Shown: one piece after another, positions 42,068 to 54,818 of the stretch
How the letters are laid out: each line of letters begins with the position of its first letter
Numbering within the stretch: position 1 is the first letter of the stretch
Assembly: GCA_013115145.1 (NCBI GenBank)
Contig: JAAPAO010000003.1
Span: 169,153-233,152, forward strand
DNA: 64,000 nucleotides
Source of the DNA: Perkinsus chesapeaki
Taxonomy: Eukaryota > Perkinsozoa > Perkinsida > Perkinsidae
Direction: 5' to 3'
Translations under genes and position numbers: made by a program
The notes under the pieces: generated by a model
The model's database searches: none
What the model was told of the DNA's origin: nothing
Seen by the model: only the letters and a program-made list of their open reading frames with translations

Positions 42068-44412
42068 ATGCAATCGACGGCAGAGCTCTCTCCCCCATCC
42101 GAGAGCTTCTGGCTTGGCCTCGAGGACCGCACGGTGTTTTCTGCACAGGCAGCCGCCGCCCGACTGTGGCACGTTGCCGAGGGTATCGACAAGTCAGGGG
42201 CGGGCAGGGTAACTGATACTGTGAAAGCAAGAGCATACAAGTAGGACCCTTCTCTTAGCAACGCAGAGCTTCACACTATGACGACTCAGGTGTCTGATTG
42301 GCCTTCTTCGTGAACACTCTCGAGATGGTCACGGCTATCTGAGGGCGGTGAGACATTTTAACACGCTGGCACCGTTGGTAGGGGAGACGTGCGTCGAAGC
42401 GGACGATGCCTGGGCGCAGCAGGTTATCAACTCTAACAACCAACGCATGGTAAAACTTTGTGTAGATGAGAAGTACTACTGCTGCTGCTGCTGCGATCAG
42501 GTTCAACTGGAGCAAGATCTCCGGCACGGCACTGTATCCCAAATCAAAGAAAGCTGTCGGATGGCGATTGATGGAATAGTCCGACACGCCACACAGACCC
42601 ACGACTTTGCTTCTGCGTTGCAGTGGTGAGCCAGGCTACTATTACACGTGAGATATATTTCTCGTAGGTATACTTCTTCGCATGGTGCTGGAGGACACGG
42701 TCTGACATACAGAGACAGGTGAGCTAGTCGGTGAGGTTGAGCTGGTTGATGGAGAAGGCGGCGCTGCATCATCAGGTGCTCTACGCCGATGCAGTACGCA
42801 GAGATGTACGTCAATATGTGTGAACTTGCTGTCCTTATCGGAAAGGCTAGTGACGTTCATCTGTTCGCGGCGAAGGTGTCTCAGATCTTGCTCGGTAAGC
42901 CCGAAAAGTTTTCCCTTAGTATAACTAGTGACCTGCCAACAGTGTATTTTTCACTATTACCTATAACACCGTGGTAGGTAACAGTGCCACTTAAAACAGC
43001 CCAATGAATGCTACCACTGATAGCATACAGTGCCACTTAAAACAGCCCAATGAATGCTACCACTGATAGCATACAGTGCCATCTTTGCCTCTTCATCACT
43101 ACCTTGCTTAGTAGTCCACATGAACAGGCTCGCCTGTGTCAGACACAACAACGGTTCCTAACGCGGCCTCCATCAAAGCTGCTATTAGTTGCCTACAAGG
43201 CCTCTGCAGTGCCTCCAACGGTGCATACTCGGCAGCGGCCTCTACACTTACCAAAGTGAACATGCAGGTTGGATACCACATAACGCGTTGACTCTAGAGC
43301 CGGTTTCTCTGTTAAGGACGTCCCTCCAGCTCCATCCACGGACACTGTATTGAACGGCACTCTCGGTGGCCTCTTCAGCGTGGGTAGGCTATCGGAATGC
43401 GCTTTCTTCACTATATCTTGTCTCCTCAGCCACTGCCTGCACGACCGCCGTACTGTGCAGGATCGCCAGCGCCAACTCACGAGTGCAGCTCAAGGAGGGT
43501 ATCGCCTGTGATGCGGATGCTGCCGTTCAAGCTTCGAACGCTTCTTTTGGCCTCCTTCGAAGTACCAAACATCACCCCCCCCATGGCATCATAGCCCCTC
43601 AGTTCTTTGCGAGTACCCTCGACTGCAGTCTCTGGTGGACAGTGCGGTCGAGTGTCGGTACGGCGATTGCTTGGCTCTGGTTGATGAGTTCGTCAAGGAT
43701 CTGGTTTACGATCCCCTAGTGGGCCCTCGAGCATGCGTAAATGTCACCCTTCCTTCCTCTTCGGCCAGGACTTCTATAGGCCCTTGGCAAATGCGCTCGG
43801 ATGAAGTGCCTTATCGACTACTGCAGCGCCTTCCGTGTGGTCCCTCTAAATCGCGTGGCCGCCGATCTGGGGTATCCCGAAGTCGAAGTAAGGCCACATC
43901 CGTGCATGGTTATGTAGCAAGCATCGCTGTGTTCTAGGCGTTAGAACCAGACCTGGAGGCAGCCATCCAAGGCAAAGTCACCCTCCCAGGCGGAATGGAG
44001 GAGAAGCTCTTCAGTTCGATACATGGTCGTATAGACCTCCAAGCTGGCGTACCCGCATACTGCACTCGTCCTTGCGTGAGAGCTCTCCGCTTCAGGTGCT
44101 GCAGGCAGTAGAACAGAACTCCCTGGAGAAGCTCCAAGAGACGCTAGCGGCAAGCTGTGGCCCATCCGGCATGGCAGCCAACCTTGAGAAAGCCGCAATG
44201 GAGTAGAGCAAGCAATAGCCTTAGCAACAGCGTGGCTCCATTTCAGGCTGAAATTCCGCCTTGCTGCGCTTGAAGGTGCCGGATGTCGTAAGTCGCAGCG
44301 GACGAAGACGAGGAGTACAAGCCCATCCGTGGAGGGTAGAGCTGAAGAGGTGCACACCGAGCAAGTTGATGTGTCTATGGATGATGATAACTCCCCCATT
44401 CCCACCCCTTGA
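42068..44412 (+). CDS. GPS1: COP9 signalosome subunit 1 (CSN1)
   Basis: PCI-domain subunit of the COP9 signalosome, which removes NEDD8 from cullins. The N-terminal exon (ATG 42068) gives FSAQAAAARLWHVAEGIDK. The next gives CVEADDAWAQQVINSNNQ and, past an intron carrying CTG repeats, LEQDLRHGTVSQIKESCRMA, matching the CSN1 KESIRMGY region. Middle exons are hard to join. A later one has VECRYGDCLALVDEFVKDLV (43640 on; family FYESRYxxCL). The PCI winged-helix gives KCLIDYCSAFRVVPLNRVAA then DLGYPEVE, and ALEPDLEAAIQGKVTLPGG and HGRIDLQAGV. A basic then acidic tail ends DDDNSPIPTP at 44412. Rpn7 is the alternative; the KES and YGDCL motifs favour CSN1. Confidence 0.75.
42981..43080. repeat. 46-bp tandem repeat, about 2.2 copies
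   Basis: Two identical units starting ACAGTGCCACTTAAAACAGC (42981-43026, 43027-43072) plus a partial third. Most likely inside an intron of the CSN1 gene. Confidence 0.9.
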
Positions 44413-44570
44413 GTGACATTTTTCAACTGCTAAAGGTGTTTCATTTTCCGTGTCTCAATCACCCTTCTCCGCGATTTCCGACCTTCACCCAGGAAACGCA
44501 CTCCTACCCATATCTCGTCGAAGCTACTGTGCAGTTTTTACCCTGCCAAGGCGCATGGCCGAATAGTCCG

Positions 44571-47500
44571 ATGCCTCGACGGAAAGCCATCCCTAAGCGT
44601 ACCATCTTTGCCGCAGTAGAGGCCGTGAAGCCGTCTCTGGAGATCCTGCAGTCACCCGACTTCTTCGACGACCCCTGGGATTCGAATTACTCCGACAATT
44701 CGCCCGCATCTGGCGGGGGACCCTCGGCAAGGCGCCAAAATAAAAAACGAAAGTCGGCCACGTCCAGTAAGGAGCCCAACTGTTCAAGTCCTGCGCAGAA
44801 GGTATTCAACTACTGCAGTGATGTGGCATTCACGCTTGCCTCTTGGACGGGCGACGGGAGCTGGTCGGAGTCTGCCCAATGCATCATAACAGCTCTTTAT
44901 GAAGGCGACAGAGTTCTGGTGACCTCGGCTGCGGTGGACCCCGTCGCCTGTGCCGCTGTTGTTAAGGGCGGTAAAGGCCTAACTGAGAAGGTTTTCAATG
45001 CCTTGCGTGCGCTGCAACAGAAAGGAATCCTTGCTGTGAGGACCGAGCCGTCGCAATCTGGTCGGGTGCAGTTTCAGCTCGGTTTGCCGCCAGCTTACGT
45101 AGCCGAGAATAGTGTGGAAGCCGAAAAGGTTGCAATGGCTCTTCCCGCTACTTTGCGGAGCCAGCTCAAATGTGTCCTTGTGTGGGCGACGGCCTCCGTG
45201 CCGAATCCAGCCGATGAGGATCTTGACTTCGGCACAGAGGAATTTCTGGCCGCAGTGAAGCCGCCCGGGCAACAACTAGGCGAAACGGCGGCTCTAGTTG
45301 GTGAGGACAAGCTGGCCTGCACACTGCTTGGCTTTCAGCGTCACACCGTCAGTTGGATGCATCGAGTCGAGGCCCGCCTGTCCAGTGATGCTGTGCCGCA
45401 CCCCTCATGGCAGCTCCTGGATGGAGTCTACGTCAATCCACAAGTGCCTGGCGTCAGTCGGTCAGCAGCCTCGCTAGTGCTGTCGTCGGTTCGAGGTGGT
45501 ATGCTCTGCGATGAGATGGGACTTGGCAAAACAGTAGAGGTTCTGGCAACTGTTGCCACTCGTCCGTCGCCTCTTCCCAGTTTGTCCGTGGAGGACGTTC
45601 TCAGCCACTTCTACGAATCTTGTAAAGGTGCTCTCCTACGACTGAATGGAAAGGAAGATTCCCCCGGTGGGAACGGCTCCACGTCGCGAGCTCTGAGGCG
45701 TGAGGTCTCTGACCTCCACGCTACGTATCTCCTCCGTGATGGTTATGCAGCATCAGCTACGACTTCGCCGTCCAAGCAAGGGCATTTGTCGTCCTGGTTG
45801 GAAGAGTTCCATCCCGACAAGGCTGAAGCAGTGAAAGAGGTCTTCGGATGCCCGGAAAGCCCGTCAGTCCCGGAGGAGCCGACCGAGTCGTGCTGTCTGA
45901 CCTGCGGAAAGCCCGGGGATACCGAAACCCCCTGGGTGGCCTGTGACGTCTGTGAAGGCTGGCACCATCTGCCATGTGTCGGCTACACTGGCTCTGGAGA
46001 TTTCATCTGCCTCACCTGCCTCCATACCGGTCACGTAGATTGCCTCGAGCTCCGTGCCACTCTAATAGTCGTACCGGCCAGTCTGCTGCAGCAGTGGCAG
46101 CGCGAGATTGCTCACCACGCTCCGAGCCTACGCGTTCTTATTTTCGAGGAAAACGCCGACGAGGTGTATCCAACCATAGCCGATCTTGCCGGTTCAGACG
46201 TGGTCCTTGTGTCCTACCCAGTGCTTGGTAACTGTTTGGCTAGAACAGAGTCAGCCGAGTGGGACAAGAACCATGCTCTGAGATACCGCCGGCAATCGAG
46301 CGCCTCAAGCCGGACGCCATCGCCACTGCTCAGAGTGAGGTGGTGGAGGCTTGTCATGGACGAAGCGCAGATGACTGAAGGCGGTCACAGCGCTGCATGC
46401 AGGATGCTTCAACGCTTGGTAGCTGTCAACCGGTGGGCCGTTTCCGGAACCCCTATCACGCGCGGCGACCTAAGATCGGTGCTAGACTTCTTGGGAGTCC
46501 CCCTCGAGGCTGCGGAGATTAAGGCGATCCAGGACTCCCACGGAGGAGCGCGGAGACTTCTACCGCTCATGAGGGAGCTGCTGTGGCGAGTGTGGAAGGT
46601 GGACGTCCTGGACCAGCTGAAGATGCGGGGACTAGTTCAGCACGTGGTTTGGCAAGAACTTTCTGCCGTGGAGATGTTTGGCTACAGAAGGCTCGAGGAA
46701 AGCATACGGCAGGAGGCTCAGGCGTCTATCAGCAAACGCCGCTCTTCCAAGAAGGCCACGAGCTACCTATGGGACCTGACTAGGCTACTGCAGCTGCAAT
46801 GTGTACACCAGGACTTGCGGATGAAGCAGAAATCCCACTACACCGGCAGGAATGGCTCCAAGGCTGCTCTCACTGATGTCAAGTACAGCACTTTCGAAGC
46901 CAATGTGAAGTCTCTGATCTCGGGGGCTGTCCAGAGAGCAGAGGAGGCCTTGAGGAATCTCGTGGCCTCTTGGAACGGTCAGGCGGGTCTTCTGAAGCTG
47001 AAAGGGGACGAACAGGGAGCGGTGCAGCTGTATCAGAAGTCTCTAGAGGCCGAGGAGAAGTTTGGCACTCGAGTCGATAAAGTCCAGAAGATCCATGCAT
47101 TGGTACACTCGGGAGCGGACGACGTTAAAGTGCAGGAGGAGACCGACAGGTGAGAGCGTCGCCGAGTTGAAACGGACTGTTGTTGCTCAGTTTCTTGTCT
47201 GATAGCTTAGCACCGCTGACAACATACGCTGCTCAGTATCGTAGGCTGCGTGAGCAACTACCGCACGAATCCAGCGAATGGTGGCTGGTGGCCGGCCCGA
47301 CCCTCGGAGGTCCCATGGAGGCAGCTTATTTTCAACAAGATCTCAGGGTAGGGAGATCGACTTGATCAGTTTCTGTGACAGAAATTCTGTCATCGTTGGT
47401 ATCAGGAAGTTGACGAGTGCATATCTCATATTGTGGAAGGCCTGGAAAAGATACCCGTATTGTCGTTGGCAGAGCACGTCGTAACCGAGCACATCATCTG

Positions 47501-48928
47501 CGCGAAGTGCAATGGTAAAGGCCGGCCTGGAAAATCATGCATGCTATGCCGCACTCTGCCTTACTTTGAGGGTTATGAAAGAGTTGCTCACCTCCCCCGG
47601 TTCGTCAAGATTACTCATTCTGCCCCCAGCGGGAGCGAGCTGATCAAGTGGGAAACCGGTGTGGAGCGCGGCTTCGGATCCGTTCGAGCTCAGGTACTTC
47701 AGAGTCATCCAAAATATCATGGCAACCCTGAAACGCTGGAGAGACTTCGTTGGGCATCGGCTCGGCGCCTTCAACGAGCTCAGACAGCATCGGCTAGCCT
47801 ACCGTTGGGCGTTGGAAGGCGAGGTGGCACAGCCGAAGGAGGAGATCGGCTCATGGGACAACGGGGGAAATCTGGTCATTTGGAGCCAAGAGGAGCTCGA
47901 GTTAAAGATGGTGGAACTCCAGGCTGAAGAGAATGACGCTGAGGTGAAGCTAAGGCGGAACCTTGGACATCTGAGGTGAGTGTTCAATTTTGGAGCAACT
48001 CAGTTGTTAACAAGTTGAACTTGGTTCGCCCATAAATTCCGTAAATGTGAGGGTGCGTTTCTCTCTGTTATGTAGGTTCCTTAAAACGCAGCTTCCAGAT
48101 AATTCGGACGATCGTCCTGGTCTCGAGATATGCCCAGTCTGTGCCACAGACAGACCAACCACGGTGTGCATGCTCCCCTGCGGCCACAGCTACTGTCAGC
48201 AGTGCATAGTCACTCTGCTTCAACGAGGAAGAGGAAGCTTCAGATGTCCGGAGTGCAGAGTTTTCACTCGCCATAATGAGATAGGACACATTGGTGCCGA
48301 GTCTCCGGATACCGAAGCCCCAGCGAGCTCGCCCGATGCCAGCGATTCTGACCACGCTCAGTCGGCGATGCGACGTGAGGAGTTCGCTCCGCTCCCTGTG
48401 CAGGCCCTGAAGGCCATGAGTGAGACGCAAAAGCTGATCGGGGAGTGGGGCACGCGAATGTCGAGTGTGACTTTACTAGTGAAACACATTACAGAGGACC
48501 TTGGTGAATCGGTCTGCGTGTTCTCGAAGTGGATGCCCGTTCTTCACCTTCTGGGGTCCGCGCTCAACAAGAACAGGGTCCCTTTCGTGCTTTGGTCGAT
48601 GAGCAAGATGCAAACAGTAGAAAGATTCTTCGATGGTCGAGTTCGCGTCCTCCTTTGCCCACTCGCCTCGGCCGGCCAGGGCCTGAACCTCACCGTGGCG
48701 TCCCACGCGATCCTCATTGAACCGCCGCCAAAGTACTCCCAAACAACACAAGCTGCGGCAAGGATATGGCGTCTCGGCCAGGAAAAGGAGGCCACAGTTT
48801 GGCACTTTGTTTCCTGTCGAACGGTGGAGGAAGCCATGTGGACGTTAAGCCGAAGGTCTGATGAGGAAGAAGACGCTCAGCTACTCCGAGATATCTTCTC
48901 CGGCCTCACCGGCGATAAAACCGTCTAG
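44571..48928 (+). CDS. SHPRH: SHPRH-type SNF2 ATPase with PHD and RING fingers
   Basis: Nuclear DNA-repair translocase and E3 ligase; SHPRH/Rad5-class proteins polyubiquitinate PCNA. ATG 44571 begins MPRRKAIPKRTIF. The helicase motif I is GGMLCDEMGLGKTVEVLA (45495). A PHD finger is inserted (CCLTCGKPGDTETPWVACDV, CEGWHHLPC, CLTC; 45890-46030), as in SHPRH. Then come LIVVPASLLQQWQREI, motif II DEAQ (46360), and VNRWAVSGTPITRG. The RING is CPVCATDRPTTVCMLPCGHS, YCQQC, CPEC (48130-48260). Helicase C-terminal motifs are VCVFSKWMPVLHLL, ASAGQGLNLTVASHAILIEP and AARIWRLGQEKEATVWHFV. Introns fall around 47150, 47350, 47410 and 47980-48075. No linker histone domain seen. Complete by motif order. Confidence 0.92.
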
Positions 48929-48998
48929 TATTATACTATTGTACACTAAGTTCTCACCCCCTAATTTGACTTGTAGATATCCGCCACTGGTGTTGTCA

Positions 48999-51420
48999 AT
49001 GCAATCGGGGGTTCTCGATCGTCTGTGGCCCTATGCTTCAGCGTTCGGGAATTGGTTCGGTAAATGTCGTCAACTCGGCGATCGCGCAAACTTTCGCAGA
49101 CTAGTAGTCCCATTGGATTCACACCTGCTAACAGGTTGCGCGGCATATTTAGTTCCCAACGGACGTTCCTGCATACGCCAAGCAAGTCCGCAGCACAGGT
49201 TAGGGGTATGTCTGCCTGAAGTGGCTTCGCCGTTCTGTTCGCCAGTGTGGCTTCTTGTTCAGGACATGTTCTCGGTAATCTGTTTGTCGACTTCTCGAAG
49301 TCTCTGGATAAATATAGATGGCTCGAAGATGCTCGAGGTGCCCTAGAGGATCCCAAGGCCTGGGACTTGGTCACCGACCAGCAGCTCAAAGCCTTCGCTG
49401 AGGTAGGTGATTGCTGCTACCTGCCACACAAGCTCTCTCTTAGACGCTAGAAGCGCTCACGGTATCGGCAATACTGCCAGCCGAGTTGACCCCCTTCGTG
49501 GCGACTATTCTCCCTCATTTCGGCAACCTGTCCGCACACGCTACTCGGTTCTTATCAAAGCGAGCATCCTCATGGACACCAGACGTCTGCCGGTCACTGG
49601 CGCGTTGGGCATCAGAGTCATCGCCTTCTCCTCCTGTCCGAGCGCTCGAACCCATCATCAAGGCGCTTCCCCTCGCCCCCGCTTCCTGTGCTGAAGCTGT
49701 AACTTGCCTCATCAAGGCAGTCCCTGTTATGGAAGCCCTCAAAGACGTTGTGGCCGAATACTGTATAGTCATACCCACGAACGTTAAACTGGTCAACGCC
49801 GCCATAGAAAATTATTTCTCTGCAGAAGCCGAGGTTGACCTGTTGCCCATTGCTCTTCAAGGCGCGGTTCGGCATCTCGATAGCATCGCGAAGCTTCTTG
49901 GTACCCGTACTCTGACATCAGTCCTCAACCAGCACTTCGTTGCGCTTAGAACACATAGGCGAGTTCTCGATAAGGTTGCTAGCGCCGCCACTAGAGATGT
50001 GTGTATTGTGGCGGCGGACACAGAACTGGCACGGGAGTTGGTTCGGGTGAATCAAGAAGTCATTGACGCTGACGAGCCGAACACTGCCGAGATGCATGCC
50101 AAGCTCTACCGCGAAATCACAATGATCTTTGTTACATGTTTTTGGCGGGAAATATTAACCGAGGAGCTTCACGCTACAGCTGAGGGAATCCCTCTGAGAC
50201 GGCTACTGCTCTGCTGCCACATTCTATCTCGAAGGTGCCCACCGCCAATGGCAGGGAGGACAGTTGTCGAGCTGCTAGTTGACGAAATAACGATTAAGTG
50301 TTCAGAGAAGGGCTATGCCAGTGCAAGTCTGGTGGACGGGTTACCTCTTGCATGCGCTCTGGTGTGCGACGGGGCTCCCTGGCATAGGGAACTCATCTGC
50401 TGGTCGCTTTCGGAAGCCCTTCCATTGAGGCTCTTCGCAGCTGACGTCCTGCTCAGTATTGGTGGTCTCAATACGATCTTCTGCGACAACCACGCAAAAC
50501 TTCTAGCTAAGATTGGTCCCAGGGCTTCAGGGCCGACTGCTGCGAGGTTGGCCTTGGCATTTGCTGCTGTCGCGGCAGGACGGCCCTCTGTGGTGTCTCA
50601 CTTATTCGGACAGTCAGAGTCAGCTCTTACGCCCTTCTTTTTAGCGGTTCTCAAGCTCCTCTCGGATGGTGCACTGGCTCAGCCTTGCCTGACGTCCGCC
50701 ACAGTATCCATGATAAAGTCGATGCCTCGAACAGAATCGATGCCACTTCTCTTGGCGCTGCTTCGTCCTCGACCATGTCCGGCCCTCCGCACTGTCGCTC
50801 ACGAGCTCTTGGCCGAAGACCGCGTGAGAGCTGCGATGAAGCTCGGAAGTGGTTTGGGCAAGAACCTTGTATTCCTCACTGCTATCTCGGCATGTGTAGC
50901 AGCTACCGGTGAACGGATGCTACGCGCACTGCTCATTTTTGCGGAGAAGAAGCTCAGAGAAGGTCCCGAGTTCGAGCCAGGCGTAAGGCACTTCCAATAT
51001 AATTCATTTCCAAACCGCTCGAGGCTATGGTCAGGCTCCTTGGTTGCAACTGCTCCACATTCTTGAAGCGTGCGACATGCCGCAAAAGGTTGACGAAGCC
51101 AGGCCGCTCCGGGCGATCCTAATTCAACGAGCTGGGGTACGCTCCCTCCAATACTTGTTATATCACTCGAAGTCCAGATACTGTCGGAACTTTGCATCTG
51201 CAGCGGTGAAGTCCTTGCTAGCTGCGAAGTCCCTGAGAGAGTCCGAACTGAACTGGCAGCGAAATGGTCGGAAGCTACGACTCCCTTCAACAGGCCTAAG
51301 CCGGATCTACCGTCCCCCTTCAAACGGCTCAAGACGCTGCTTAATTCTGAAGCGGTCGACCTCGGTCGTATTCGTGAGGTTGCCTCCGAGATAGCCATGT
51401 CACATGATGTATCTGAATAG
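48999..51420 (+). CDS. Large alpha-helical repeat protein, unknown family
   Basis: One long exon (about 49450-50983) reads as nearly continuous amphipathic helices (LPLAPASCAEAVTCLIKAVP, ALVCDGAPWHRELICWSLSE), typical of HEAT/ARM-type solenoids. Upstream exons include MQSGVLDRLWPYASAFGNW (48999) and VDFSKSLDKYRWLEDARGAL (49286). The terminal exon (after an intron near 50984-51031 and another near 51190) ends SEIAMSHDVSE at 51420. No family identified with confidence; a transcription, integrator-like or trafficking scaffold subunit are all possible. The joins at 49050-49260 are unresolved. Confidence 0.6.
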
Positions 51421-51766
51421 TAACCGTTCACGTGTGGACGGTACGCGTTTCCTGTCGAAGGATCTGTCTTACGAGTTTTGGAGCCGAACCGGAGCTATTG
51501 CATCCAGCACACTTGCAGCCGGGCGCGCAGTAGGAACTCCGAACTCCTTGTGTGTGTTTTGACCAAGTAACTCCGTGTACGCGGGTAACTAGCGGCTCCG
51601 GACCGGCACACGGCCTACAGTGCTCGCCCCGGCACGGCCGGGTACGTAGCTGTGTACCGTATGGCGATCCACCCTTCATAGCTTACACCGAAGGCATCGA
51701 TTATTAAGTTAATTTTGACATCACTTCCTTGTCGGCTCCATCTGCTACGTTCAACTCCTGTCGAGT
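51421..51766. other. Intergenic region
   Basis: No coding signal recognised between the helical-repeat gene and the coiled-coil gene. Confidence 0.45.
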
Positions 51767-53530
51767 ATGGAAGCCGATAGTGACCCAAACAGCGAACAAG
51801 TCCGTGAGTAGAGGGTGACACTCTGCCATTTCTGTTGAATCTATCGGCAGTTACGCATCGCACTAGCTGAGCTCCAGAGAGTTCGCGAGCAGCGTGATCA
51901 AGGGTACTGGCCCAACCTCGCTCCTACCCCGTGATAAGCGTCGTCCGTCTCAGCTTATATTCACTTTCCAAAAGACTAGACGACTGCCAGAGGCTGCTCC
52001 TCCAGCAAAGCTCTGATGGAGAGCGAGCGCTACAGCGAGCCGAGGTTGCCACTATGCGCCTCGAGGATTTCCTCAGCTCTCGGCGCCCACCGAATCTGTG
52101 CGTCGAAACAGTGCCGATCCCCTCCCCAGTGGCGCTGCCAAGCCTGTCACTGCCGGCAGTCACTCCTCTGTTTTCGCCTAGTGTATTCTCGGTAATGGGC
52201 GGAGATGGTTTAGAGTCTTTGCAATGGGATGAAGGCAAGTATTGAGCTATCAGTGTGGTGCCGGCAATGTCCCGGCTTCAGGTGCCACCTCTCAGCACGT
52301 TCCAGCGGCCGAATCTAATGCGAAGGCGCTGCAAGCTGAGGTAGAAATGCAAGCGTTCCATTGCCTGGAACCGTGAGGGCAGGTTCAAGACTTACGCAGC
52401 ATGGTAAAGCGCATGGCTGAGGACGCCGGACGCTTCAGTGAAACCGTCGGCACGCTCAGAGAATCTCTTCACCAACAACAACACTTGACTGAACAGTATC
52501 GGCACTCCTATCAGCGACTGAGTGACCGTCTGAATGCTATGGAAGCTGATCTCAGAGAAGAAGTCCTCGGCCGAGGTAACTTGGAGGTAGCATCGCGACC
52601 ATTCGTCGCCATTGAAAGCCCTTGTTCAGCCTCTGCTGCGATATATTGACGATGAGGAGTCGCCCCGAGCATGCCTACGGCTACTTCGCGAAGGCTGCAT
52701 TGAGGCTATGAACAATATCAGCGAGACTGAGGAGGCTGCAGAAGTCAACGTTATTGCTGATCCGATGCAGCAAAGCAAGTACACCCAGCTTTTACCGCGC
52801 GTTTTGGTTGTGCGAAGCTTGCCTAGGCCTGATGACGCTGTTGTCGGCCTGCAAGTGGCCATTCATAGCAGACAACCTCATAGCACCACTGGTGGTCGCC
52901 GAGCGGTACTCGCGGAGCTAAACAAGGCTACACGAATAGAACGCCCTGCGAAGACGGTAGATGTGAGAATCCTTCTTCTCAACTGTTTTCAAGATTCTTT
53001 TACGGCGCAACACGTGCATTTCCCTCCCTTATATGTTACCCATCATATAGCGTCGGCTGCTCCGTCTGACCTCCTGGCAGTACTGCTTGGAATGAGGTTT
53101 GCTCCCTTTTTGAGGCCTGTTTTCAGAAGCCATCTCCGCGTCAATCAGCACACAATGTCCGAGTTGTCCGTAACTATAATATTAAAGACGATTCTGTGTA
53201 CACTGGTGCTGCTCGGAATTAAGTTTCCTTGTCAAAAAGACTGGAGTTAGCGAGTGGAACGCCGCACGAGAGCTGTTCGTCGATCGTAGAGTCCTACCTG
53301 CCCAAACTCAAAAACGCGACACAGCAGGTTAACAAGCCTTTAAACGTAGCACGAAAGAAACATGTAAGCTTCAGTGTTCATTCCGAATCATTGGATTCGG
53401 ACTGCTGCATTTCATTCATCTCCAAATCTCGCGAGTCGGAGGGCAATGGTAGACTTTCCGTTCGCGGGGGAGATTGTCGGTATCTGACCGGAACTGCAAG
53501 GTTGCCGATGAGAGTCGCATTAAGGTTAGT
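51767..53530 (+). CDS. Coiled-coil protein, unknown family
   Basis: ATG 51767 begins MEADSDPNSEQ, then an intron to LRIALAELQRVREQRDQGYW (51850). Next come RLDDCQRLLLQQSSDGERAL and a Pro/Ser/Val-rich linker. A strong helical region follows (SMVKRMAEDAGRFSETVGTL, HQQQHLTEQYRHSYQRLSDR; 52400-52600), then YIDDEESPRACLRLLREGCI. The C-terminal exon is Ser/Lys-rich (SKRLELASGTPHESCSSIVE). Possibly a cytoskeletal or centrosomal component by composition only. The 3' end meets the convergent transporter gene at about 53530-53543 and is not exactly placed. Confidence 0.5.
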
Positions 53531-53542
53531 TCTTCCAAAGAC

Positions 53543-54766
53543 TCACTGCGTGCCGGCTGCGATGCACGCCAGCAGGGCAAGTGAGCCGACCATATTGGCG
53601 TGCTGGTCCCAAAGGGCTCGGCTAAGCAGGACGGTGGCCACTTTACACAGGACGCCAACCTGAACGGGCTGCAATGTCCTATTGTGGGGGATGAGGCGAC
53701 TACGACGGTGAAGGTGGTAGCAGTGACGAGCTCTCTCAAATGGAAGCCGTAGAATGATATACCAACACCTATTAAACATGACGCCAACAGAGAAGGAATC
53801 GCCTGAATACCATCAGTCTGTTGAGATCATCTTCAACGCTGCTACCTCGGCGGTCCACTTGTATTCGTGAGTCAGAGTCCAGAGTTCACCGTTGAGCACT
53901 GCTGCGATTGCCAACACGGGAATGCTGAAGGTGTTGTTGTAGTAGACTCTTGTCCAGGTCGACATCGGAACTGAGTTGTCGACGCTAAAACGCGGATATT
54001 GACATTCAGCTTACCGGTGTTGATAATGTGCTTGACGAAGGCCATTTCTGTTACTATTGCAATAAAGTAGATTGACACCCAAAAGTATCCTCGAGCCTAT
54101 GCAGGGACGCATCCTCAGCCTTGAGCAGTAGCTACTTTCACCTGCATCCCATCGTCACTGACCATGTAGGTGAAGGCACCGAATACAATACCAAAGAGAG
54201 CCAGCCAGGACTAAGATGGGCTGAACTTAAGAGATGGCTCGTGCTAGTCTCACCCGCCCACTGGGGAGATCCCTTTCCAAGCAATAGTAGTCCAGGAAGG
54301 CGACCGCTAGCGGTGAACAGGACCTGAAAAGATAGACGGCGAGAGAGCACAGGCTCTACCTGAACACGATCACGGTTTCGACATTAACGTGCTGCAGCGC
54401 CTTTACATTCGTGAAGAGGCAGAGACAAAAGGTCAGCACCACGCCTAAGCACGACACTAGAAAATGAACTCCTTCATTCGAGAGCAAATCACCGATGAAC
54501 CGACGAGCCAAGTCGTATTCCAATTCCGCGACGTCTGCGTTCGAGTAGCGATTGAGCAGTTTTGAGAATACTGAGATGGCGGAGTTCAAGGAGGAGGCTC
54601 AGGGGGCAGCTACTCGCAGTGACTCCAAACTGACATATCAGCAGGAAGCAAGGGGACGGTATCGAATGCACTGCGAGCTTGTTAACGATCTGATCACAGC
54701 ATGTTCGGTGATGAAGGTGTAGCTGTTGTAGCTCACTAGAAGAGTGCTGCTACATGTAGAGTACAT
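53543..54766 (-). CDS. Nucleotide-sugar transporter, GDP-mannose transporter (Vrg4/GONST)-like
   Basis: Golgi-type antiporter of the DMT superfamily, importing a sugar nucleotide for glycosylation. ATG 54766 begins MYSTCSSTLL. After a 47-nt intron: IVNKLAVHSIPSPCFLLICQ (54680 down), the family's helix 2. Then FIGDLLSNEGVHFLVSCLGV and NVKALQHVNVETVIVFR (54370-54500; family LQYLNVxxxxxFR). Next are FWVSIYFIAIVTEMAFVKHI (54000-54090), WTRVYYNN (across the intron near 53940), LLASCLIGVGISFYGFHLRE (53740-53790), TTFTVVGVVNKIATVLLSR, and a last helix MVGSLALLACIAAGTQ ending at 53543. GALNK substrate motif not seen as such, so the sugar is not assigned. Confidence 0.8.
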
Positions 54767-54818
54767 AAATATTGCCCAGCTGATCTGGGCGGGGCTTTTC
54801 ACGTCCTGACTACTATTT

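Noticed and set aside
42478-42498. CTG-repeat-encoded poly-Cys stretch in CSN1
   Set aside because: It falls within a GT...AG intron that must be removed to join the conserved CSN1 helices.
51044-51394. Separate 116-codon ORF after the helical-repeat exon
   Set aside because: It is probably a mixture of terminal exon and intron of the helical-repeat gene; another frame gives a better C-terminus ending at 51420.
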